Assembly: GCF_038049925.1 (NCBI RefSeq)
Contig: NZ_CP145809.1
Location: forward strand, 806,001 to 870,000
DNA: 64,000 nt
Direction of reading: 5' to 3'
Origin: Georgenia sp. M64
Lineage (GTDB): Bacteria > Actinomycetota > Actinomycetes > Actinomycetales > Actinomycetaceae
Below, in pieces: positions 58,196 through 64,000 of the stretch (its first letter is position 1; each line of letters starts with the position of its first letter). The notes below the pieces were generated by a model. It made no database searches, was not told the DNA's origin, and saw only the letters and a program-made list of their open reading frames with translations. A program made the translations under genes and the position numbers.

Positions 58196-59818
58196 GTGAG
58201 CACACCCGAGCACCTCGCGCCCGGCGAGCCGGCCCCCGCCCCGACGCCCACCGCCGGGACCCCGCGACCCGTCCTCGTCGTCGACTACGGCGCCCAGTAC
58301 GCCCAGCTGATCGCCCGGCGGGTGCGCGAGGCCAACGTGTACTCCGAGATCGTCCCGCACACCATGGCGGTGGCGGACATGCTCGCGAAGGAGCCCGCCG
58401 CGATCATCCTCTCCGGCGGCCCCGCCTCGGTCTACGCCGAGGGCGCCCCGGCGACCGACCCCGCGCTCTTCGACGCCGGGGTCCCCGTGCTGGGCATCTG
58501 CTACGGCTTCCAGTCCATGGCCCGCGCCCTCGGCGGGACGGTCGCCCACACCGGCGCCCGCGAGTACGGCTCCACCGTGGTCCGCGTCGCCGGCACCGGT
58601 GAGCTCCTGGCGGGCTCCCCGGTCCAGCAGACGGTGTGGATGTCCCACGGCGACGCCGTCCACGCCGCCCCGGCCGGGTTCGAGGTGCTCGCCACCTCCG
58701 ACGGCTCGCCCGTCGCCGCGTTCGAGGACCGCGAGCGGCACCTGTACGGCATGCAGTGGCACCCCGAGGTCAAGCACTCGGTGCTCGGCCAGGAGGCGCT
58801 CGAGCGGTTCCTCTACGAGGGCGCCGGGCTGGAGCCCACCTGGACCCCGGGCAACGTCATCGCCGAGCAGGTCCAGGCCATCCGCGCCCAGGTCGGCGAC
58901 GCCCGTGTCATCTGCGGCCTGTCCGGCGGCGTGGACTCCTCCGTGGCCGCCGCGCTCGTCCAGGAGGCGGTGGGGGACCAGCTCACCTGCGTCTTCGTCG
59001 ACCACGGGCTGCTGCGCGCCGGCGAGGCCGAGCAGGTCGAGCAGGACTTCGTCGCCGCGACCGGGATCCGGCTCGTCGTCGTCGACGCCGCCCAGCGGTT
59101 CCTCGACGCCCTCGCCGGGGTGAGCGACCCCGAGACCAAGCGCAAGATCATCGGCCGGGAGTTCATCCGCGTCTTCGAGCAGGCCGCCCGGGACGTCGTC
59201 GCCGAGGCGGGCGCGCACGGCGAGGAGGTGAAGTTCCTCGTCCAGGGCACGCTCTACCCCGACGTCGTGGAGTCCGGCGGGGGCGAGGGGGCGGCCAACA
59301 TCAAGTCCCACCACAACGTCGGCGGTCTGCCCGAGGACATGCGCTTCGAGCTCGTCGAGCCGCTGCGCACCCTGTTCAAGGACGAGGTGCGCGCCGTCGG
59401 TCTCGAGCTCGGCGTGCCCGAGGCGATCGTGTGGCGTCAGCCCTTCCCGGGCCCGGGCCTGGGTATCCGCATCATCGGCGAGGTCACCGGCGAGCGGCTG
59501 GAGATCCTGCGCGCCGCCGACGCCATCGCCCGCGAGGAGCTGAGCGCGGCCGGGCTCGACCGGGACATCTGGCAGTGCCCGGTGGTGCTCCTCGCCGACG
59601 TCCGCTCCGTCGGCGTCCAGGGGGACGGGCGCACGTACGGCCACCCCGTGGTCCTGCGGCCGGTCTCCTCCGAGGACGCCATGACCGCGGACTGGTCCCG
59701 GGTGCCCTACGACGTCCTCGCCCGCATCTCCACGCGGATCACCAACTCCGTCCCGGAGGTGAACCGGGTCGTGCTGGACGTCACGAGCAAGCCGCCGGGC
59801 ACCATCGAGTGGGAGTGA
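58196..59818 (+). CDS. guaA: GMP synthase (glutamine-hydrolysing)
   Basis: GuaA aminates XMP to GMP. The 540-residue protein has an N-terminal class I glutaminase domain with the Cys in GICYGFQ and the His-Glu of WHPEV, an ATP-pyrophosphatase P-loop SGGVDSS near residue 242, and a C-terminal dimerisation domain ending KPPGTIEWE. About 20 N-terminal residues are a Pro/Ala-rich tail. GTG at 58196 follows the -10. The stop overlaps the glycosyltransferase ATG by one base. Confidence 0.98.
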   Translation: MSTPEHLAPGEPAPAPTPTAGTPRPVLVVDYGAQYAQLIARRVREANVYSEIVPHTMAVADMLAKEPAAIILSGGPASVYAEGAPATDPALFDAGVPVLGICYGFQSMARALGGTVAHTGAREYGSTVVRVAGTGELLAGSPVQQTVWMSHGDAVHAAPAGFEVLATSDGSPVAAFEDRERHLYGMQWHPEVKHSVLGQEALERFLYEGAGLEPTWTPGNVIAEQVQAIRAQVGDARVICGLSGGVDSSVAAALVQEAVGDQLTCVFVDHGLLRAGEAEQVEQDFVAATGIRLVVVDAAQRFLDALAGVSDPETKRKIIGREFIRVFEQAARDVVAEAGAHGEEVKFLVQGTLYPDVVESGGGEGAANIKSHHNVGGLPEDMRFELVEPLRTLFKDEVRAVGLELGVPEAIVWRQPFPGPGLGIRIIGEVTGERLEILRAADAIAREELSAAGLDRDIWQCPVVLLADVRSVGVQGDGRTYGHPVVLRPVSSEDAMTADWSRVPYDVLARISTRITNSVPEVNRVVLDVTSKPPGTIEWE

Positions 59819-61008
59819 TGCGCCGCGTCGTCCACGTCTCCGACTGCTACCCGCCCAGGGTCGGGGGCATCGAGACGCAGGTCCGCGACCTGGCCCACCG
59901 TCAGGCGGCGGCCGGCGACGACGTCCACGTCCTCACCGCCACGCCCGGCGAGGAGCCCGGGCCCGGTGGGCGACCCGGCGAGGGGGCCGGCACGCAGGGC
60001 CGCGCAGAGCCCGTCGTCCACCGCATCGCGACCCGGCTGGCCCTCGGGGTGCCCGTCCACCCCCTCGAGCGCCCGCTCCTGCGACGCGCCCTGGCCGACC
60101 TGCGGCCCGACGTCGTCCACGTCCACGCCGGGGTCGTCTCGCCCTTCGCCTACGACGGCGCCCGTGCGGCCCGCGCCCTCGGTCTGCCCCTGGTTATCAC
60201 GTGGCACTGCATGCTCGACGGTGTCGTGCCCGCGTACCGGGTCGGTGCGCGCCTGACCGGGTGGGACGAGGCGGCAGCGGCCTTCACCGCGGTCTCCGCC
60301 GTCGCCGGCGCCCGGGCCGCCGAGGTGGTCGGTGGGCGGCCGGTCGCGGTCGTGCCCAACGGGCTGGACGTCGCGGCCTGGACGCCGGTGGGCGGCCCCC
60401 CGCCGCTGCCCCCCGCGGGACCGCTGCGGGTCGTCGCCACCCAGCGCCTCGCCCCGCGCAAGCGGGCCGTGCCCCTGGTGCGCATCATGGCCCGGGTGCG
60501 CGAGGCCGTCGGCCCGGGCGTGCACCTGAGCCTCGTCGGCTCCGGTCCCGCGGAGCAGGCCGTGCGCGCGGAGATCGCCCGGCTCTCCCTGGGCGGGACC
60601 GTCGAGCTGGTCGGCCGGGTGCCCCGCCGGATCCTGCGCGAGCGGTACGCCGGCGAGCACGTGTTCGTCGCGCCGGCCCGGCTGGAGGCGTTCGGCATCG
60701 CCGCCCTCGAGGCCCGTGCCGCCGGGCTCGCGGTGGTCGCGGGCCGGGGGACGGGCGTCGGGGAGTTCGTCACCGACGGCGTGGACGGCCTGCTCACCCC
60801 CGACCGCTCCGACGGGCTCGACGACGAGGCCGCGGACGCCGCGCTCGCCGGCGCCCTCGTCCGTCTCGCGACCGAGCCGGGTCTGCTCGGTGGCATCCTC
60901 GCGCACAACCGCTCGACGGCTCCCGCAGCGGACTGGGCCGACGTGCTGGCAGCCTGCGAGGCGGCCTACGCCCAGGCGTCCGACCGGGCGGTCGCCGGCG
61001 ATCCGTGA
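59818..61008 (+). CDS. Family 4 glycosyltransferase
   Basis: This 396-residue GT-B protein has the acceptor-domain start HVSDCYPPRVGGIETQV and the donor-site motif RLEAFGIAALEARAAGLAVVAG with the Glu pair, typical of GT4 enzymes using nucleotide sugars. No membrane segment is visible, so it works at the cytoplasmic face on a lipid, phosphatidylinositol or glycan acceptor; the acceptor is not identifiable. ATG at 59818 overlaps the guaA stop (TGATG), suggesting coupled expression. Confidence 0.88.
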   Translation: MRRVVHVSDCYPPRVGGIETQVRDLAHRQAAAGDDVHVLTATPGEEPGPGGRPGEGAGTQGRAEPVVHRIATRLALGVPVHPLERPLLRRALADLRPDVVHVHAGVVSPFAYDGARAARALGLPLVITWHCMLDGVVPAYRVGARLTGWDEAAAAFTAVSAVAGARAAEVVGGRPVAVVPNGLDVAAWTPVGGPPPLPPAGPLRVVATQRLAPRKRAVPLVRIMARVREAVGPGVHLSLVGSGPAEQAVRAEIARLSLGGTVELVGRVPRRILRERYAGEHVFVAPARLEAFGIAALEARAAGLAVVAGRGTGVGEFVTDGVDGLLTPDRSDGLDDEAADAALAGALVRLATEPGLLGGILAHNRSTAPAADWADVLAACEAAYAQASDRAVAGDP

Positions 61009-61178
61009 CGTTCTGCGCGGAGTGTGCCACGATGCCTGCTATCAGGACCTTTGTCTCATTTGCACCTGTTCTGCCCGGCCTACGTTGGTCCTGAGAGCGG
61101 GACGGGGCCCACACCCGGAACGCAGGAGCTGCCGGCTCGCGGTGAGGCGGCACAGAACCGTCCGGAAAGGACAGAGCC

Positions 61179-61679
61179 ATGAGGAGTTCCGCCGCCAGGA
61201 TCGCCGGGATCGTCTCGATCATCGCCGGGATCGTCTTCATCGTCGCCGGAGCGGCGACGTGGGCGCTCATCACGTCCAACCTCGCCGACCAGAACATCAC
61301 GGTCGCCGACGACTCGCCCATGCTGGCCGGTGACGACGTCAACGGGCCCTTCTCGGCGTTCGCCGAGGCTCAGATCATCAACGAGCACGCCCTCGACGCC
61401 ACTGGCGGCAAGACGTACGCCGAGCTCGGTGGCGAGGTCCGCGCCGCCGAGGAGGCGGGTGACACCGCGCTGGCGGAGGAGCTGCAGGGCCAGCGCACGA
61501 CGGTCATGAACGCCTCGTTCCTGCGGGCGTCGCTGTTCACCTCGGTCGTCTCCTACGGCGTGGCCGCCCTGGTCATCGGCCTGGGCGTGCTGTGGGTCCT
61601 CGTCGGGTGGGCGCTGACCTCCCTCGGCAGGTCCACCGTCCCGGCCTACGCCGCCACGGACCGGCGCGTCAACGTCTGA
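61179..61679 (+). CDS. Small membrane protein, LigA-like hypothetical
   Basis: This 166-residue protein has an N-terminal helix (about 8-32), a polar loop with a NEHALDATGGKTYAEL segment, and one or two C-terminal helices (about 118-152). It resembles actinobacterial proteins labelled aromatic ring-opening dioxygenase LigA, a name not supported by any catalytic residue. ATG at 61179 has GGAAAGGA upstream. Function unknown. The 170 bp upstream contains no other gene. Confidence 0.75.
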   Translation: MRSSAARIAGIVSIIAGIVFIVAGAATWALITSNLADQNITVADDSPMLAGDDVNGPFSAFAEAQIINEHALDATGGKTYAELGGEVRAAEEAGDTALAEELQGQRTTVMNASFLRASLFTSVVSYGVAALVIGLGVLWVLVGWALTSLGRSTVPAYAATDRRVNV

Positions 61680-61690
61680 CCCCGCACGGC

Positions 61691-61726
61691 GGAGGGCGGG
61701 TGCCGTGATCACGGCACCCGCCCTCC
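61691..61726. terminator. Bidirectional terminator, perfect palindrome
   Basis: These 36 bases are a perfect palindrome with 18-bp half-arms, between two convergent genes (stops at 61679 and 61740). It can fold on either strand. Confidence 0.88.
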
Positions 61727-61739
61727 TGTGCGTCCGCGC

Positions 61740-62207
61740 TCAGCCGGCCCCGTCCCGCCGGCGCCGGTTGCGCTGGAGGACGGGCACGAGCAGCAGTGCC
61801 AGGGCCGCCACCACCAGCAGCCCGATGAAGGCCAGCTGCAGGTCGATGGTGTAGCCCAGGCCGACCGCGACCGCGGTGGCGCCGCAGATCGCGAGCACCA
61901 GCCCGAGCACGACCGTGCCGGTGCGCGGCCCGCCGGGACGCACCTCCGGCGGGGCGGTCGCCGCGGACCACACCTGGCCGGTCGGCGTCGGGGCCCACGG
62001 TGTCTCGGCAGGACCGGGCGCCCGCGCGCCGTCGGGGGTGGTGGTGACGGGGCGGGTGGCCGCGCCGTCGGGGGTGGTGGTGACGGGGCGGGTGGCCGCG
62101 CCGTCGGGGGTGGTGGTGACGGGGCGGGTGGCCGCGCCGTCGGGGGTGGTGGTGGTCCGGGGGACGTCCGTGGTGGGGTCGTCGCCCGGACGGGGGGTGT
62201 CGCTCAT
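61740..62207 (-). CDS. Two-helix membrane protein with 12-residue repeats
   Basis: This 155-residue protein has an N-terminal disordered half in which a 12-residue unit (TTTPDGAATRPV) is repeated three and a half times, then two hydrophobic helices (about 98-118 and 122-143) and a basic Arg-rich end. The ATG overlaps the PspC-like gene's stop by 4 bp, so it is the second gene of that operon. Not recognised further; an envelope-stress accessory role is inferred from context. Confidence 0.75.
   Translation of the reverse strand: MSDTPRPGDDPTTDVPRTTTTPDGAATRPVTTTPDGAATRPVTTTPDGAATRPVTTTPDGARAPGPAETPWAPTPTGQVWSAATAPPEVRPGGPRTGTVVLGLVLAICGATAVAVGLGYTIDLQLAFIGLLVVAALALLLVPVLQRNRRRRDGAG
62026..62155. 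repeat. 36-nt perfect tandem repeat
   Basis: Three identical 36-nt units at 62026, 62062 and 62098 are followed by a 22-nt partial copy. The unit is a multiple of three and encodes the 12-residue repeats, so copy-number change alters length without frameshift. No spacers are present. Confidence 0.93.
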
Positions 62208-63889
62208 CGTTGCTCCTCGATCAGGATGTCGGACGCGCCGGCGGTGATGACGACGACGAGGTCCGCGCCGTCCTCACCCGCGGCGGGCGAGGTCAGCTCG
62301 TGGGAGATGTTCACGCCCGACGCCCAGGTGGTGCGACGGCGCTCGGACTCGTCGGCGGACCCGGCGAAGGGGCTCACGCCGTCGTCGTCGGTCCACCCCG
62401 GGCCCGTGATGCTGGCGAGGTTGCCCGCTCCGACGTCGACCCGGACCACCGTGGCCGAGGCCTCGGGCAGGACGACGGTGACGTCACCGGCACCGACGTT
62501 GACGGGCACCGTCACGGTGCCGTCGGTGGGGTCGGCCCCGCTCAGGTCCAGGCCGGTGAGGTCGAGGCGGAGGTCACCGGCGCCGAGGTCGTAACCCTGC
62601 CGTGCCTCGTCGACCGAGACGGGGGCGGCGTCGAGGTCACCGAAGGTCGCCGAGGACTCGAGGTTGAGCGCGACCGGAGACGTCGAGACCGCGAGCGTGG
62701 CCGGGACGACCAGCAGTGCCAGGAGGACGCCGAGGATGGACAGGGCCCCGCCGCGTCGGCCGGTGACGCCGGCCGCCAGGGCGCCCAGGCCGAGCAGGGC
62801 GAGCACGATGCCGCCCAGGACGAGGGGCAGGAGCCAGCCCACGGGCTCCATCCGGTCGAGGAGGAGCAGCCCCGCGGTGGCCAGGAGCGCGAGCGCGATG
62901 ACGACGGCCACGAGGCCGGAGCCCGGCCCGGGGGTGCGAGGCCTCGGCGGCACCGGCGGGGCCGGCGGCGAGGCCGGGCGGTAGGGCACCGGTGGGACCT
63001 GGCCGTAGGACACCGGCGGGGACTGGCCGTAGGACGCGGCCGCGTAGGCCGTCGTGGGGGCGGGCGGGGGCGGTCCCCAGCCCGGCCCGGGGTGTCCGGC
63101 GAGCTGCTCGGGTGACGCCGGCCCAGGACGACCGGGGGAAGCGGTGGACTGCCAGGCGGTGGGGCTGCCCGGTCGGGGTACGCCCGGGCCCGGGTACGGG
63201 GCGCCCGGCCCGCCGGAGGTGCCCCCGGTGTGCGGGTACGGCACGCCCGGGTGGGCGGAGGCGGTCGGCGCAGGTGCGCCACCCGCCGCGTACGGCGGCG
63301 GCGGGGCCGCTGCACCGCCGGGCGTGCCCACGGCCGGGCGGTGGGAGCCGCGCCGGGCGAGGGCCACGACGCCCAGGACGATGAGGGCGAGGAGCCCCAG
63401 TCCGAACAGCGGCCAGAACACACCGCCGCGCTCGTCCCAACCGGCCCACCAGGCGCCGGGCCGGGCCAGGCCGAGGATGACGAAGGCCAGCGCACCGGCC
63501 AGGGCGGCGTCGACGTTGCCGCGCAGCGCCTCCTGGAGGTGGATCCGGCCGTCCGACTCCTCCGGGAGCAGCGCCCAGGCGAGGCCGTACAGGAGCATGC
63601 CGAGGCCGCCGAAGAGCGTGAGGACGACGAGGACACCGCGCACGAGCAGCGGGTCGATGTCCAGCCGCCGGGCGACCCCCGCGGCGACGCCGCCGATCCA
63701 TCGGTCCTGCCCGCGCCAGACGCCGGTCCGGCGCAGGGAGGTGAAGAAGGAGGACTCGGCTGCGCCCGCGGGCGGGTTCTGGTGGCCGGCCCAGGGCGGG
63801 TCGACAGGTGGTGTCCGGTGGGCGGACGGGAATCCCTCGTCCGGCGAGGGGCCGGCCGTGGAGCCGGTGTCGGGTGCGTTCGTGTTCAT
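62204..63889 (-). CDS. PspC domain protein with LiaF-like C-terminus
   Basis: This 561-residue protein has an N-terminal PspC domain (about 47-115: RTGVWRGQDRWIGGVAAGVARRL, then membrane helices), further helices near 125-180, a long Pro/Gly/Tyr-rich linker (about 185-335), more helices (335-420), and a C-terminal beta-rich domain with VNVGAGDVTVVLP and VDVGAGNL, like LiaF/DUF2154. Such proteins sense envelope stress or modulate histidine kinases. ATG at 63889 is chosen; upstream non-ATG starts are possible. The kinase partner may lie beyond the window. Confidence 0.85.
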   Translation of the reverse strand: MNTNAPDTGSTAGPSPDEGFPSAHRTPPVDPPWAGHQNPPAGAAESSFFTSLRRTGVWRGQDRWIGGVAAGVARRLDIDPLLVRGVLVVLTLFGGLGMLLYGLAWALLPEESDGRIHLQEALRGNVDAALAGALAFVILGLARPGAWWAGWDERGGVFWPLFGLGLLALIVLGVVALARRGSHRPAVGTPGGAAAPPPPYAAGGAPAPTASAHPGVPYPHTGGTSGGPGAPYPGPGVPRPGSPTAWQSTASPGRPGPASPEQLAGHPGPGWGPPPPAPTTAYAAASYGQSPPVSYGQVPPVPYRPASPPAPPVPPRPRTPGPGSGLVAVVIALALLATAGLLLLDRMEPVGWLLPLVLGGIVLALLGLGALAAGVTGRRGGALSILGVLLALLVVPATLAVSTSPVALNLESSATFGDLDAAPVSVDEARQGYDLGAGDLRLDLTGLDLSGADPTDGTVTVPVNVGAGDVTVVLPEASATVVRVDVGAGNLASITGPGWTDDDGVSPFAGSADESERRRTTWASGVNISHELTSPAAGEDGADLVVVITAGASDILIEEQR

Positions 63890-63908
63890 GCTCCCAGCCA
63901 ACCGTCCC

Positions 63909-63938
63909 GGGTGGTCCCGGGACCATCGGGGACCACCC
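63909..63938. promoter_or_regulatory. 10-bp inverted repeat upstream of the PspC-like gene
   Basis: GGGTGGTCCC (63909-63918) and GGGACCACCC (63929-63938) are perfect complements with a 10-nt centre, 20 bp upstream of the start. This could be an operator or a leader hairpin. Confidence 0.5.
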
Positions 63939-64000
63939 TGGTCGGACCCTGATCCTCGGTCGCGGCGACCCTGGATCCACCCCGGGCGGGCCTCGCCGCC

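Noticed and set aside
61179-61679. Aromatic ring-opening dioxygenase LigA
   Set aside because: A small membrane protein with no metal-binding or dioxygenase motif; the name is a legacy label.
62026-62155. CRISPR-like array
   Set aside because: The repeats are directly adjacent with no spacers and lie inside a coding frame.

Overview
This 64-kb window is very GC-rich chromosomal DNA from an actinobacterium. WhiB, GuaB3, the mostly GTG starts, four-base GTGA/ATGA gene overlaps and TANNNT promoters lying directly on start codons all point to Actinomycetota. The gene order around rplM-rpsI-glmM, glmS-acpS-nnr-alr-tsaE and xfp-pta-ackA suggests a member of the Micrococcales; that placement, and any genus, is inference. 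About 56 protein genes and one tRNA are supported. No phage, insertion sequence, CRISPR array or rRNA operon was seen.

Region 1 (1-12.0 kb) is a compact selenocysteine and formate dehydrogenase island. On the minus strand lie tRNA-Sec (anticodon UCA), selA, selB and a ROK-family kinase, each overlapping or abutting the next. On the plus strand lie selD and a formate dehydrogenase alpha gene read through an in-frame UGA (Sec190), with a SECIS-type hairpin just downstream, then an Fe-S beta subunit, an NrfD-like membrane subunit and a convergent fdhD. Dedicated selenocysteine factors, one selenoprotein and its sulfurtransferase thus sit within about 10.5 kb.

Region 2 (12-29 kb) is housekeeping: truA, two tandem DUF5709-like acidic proteins, an ABC-F ATPase, rplM-rpsI, glmM, a DedA protein, coaA, glmS, acpS, nnr, alr, and the t6A/acetyltransferase run tsaE-(membrane protein)-tsaB-rimI followed by a rhodanese. 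GlmM and GlmS feed UDP-GlcNAc synthesis, Alr supplies D-alanine, and TsaB/TsaE/TsaD make t6A.

Region 3 (29-39.6 kb) holds sdhCAB, tsaD, a PadR regulator with its membrane partner, a YbdK-type carboxylate-amine ligase, a zinc alcohol dehydrogenase, a THUMP-like methyltransferase, a solo groES under a CIRCE operator, and a WhiB3/WhiD-like regulator.

Region 4 (39.8-53 kb) holds a MerR-like regulator, guaB, a DEDDh exonuclease, a Nudix hydrolase, guaB3, fumC, and the xfp-pta-ackA operon, which converts sugar phosphates to acetyl phosphate and then to acetyl-CoA or acetate plus ATP.

Region 5 (53-64 kb) holds a SURF1 protein, a two-gene ABC exporter whose nucleotide-binding domains are degenerate in a complementary way, a DUF3817 protein, guaA, a glycosyltransferase, small membrane proteins, and a PspC/LiaF-like envelope-stress pair.

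Two patterns cut across the window. About 20 genes have a TANNNT or CANNNT hexamer placed 6-8 nt before the start codon, which implies leaderless mRNAs. Several genes are followed directly by tandem copies of their own stop-codon tail.
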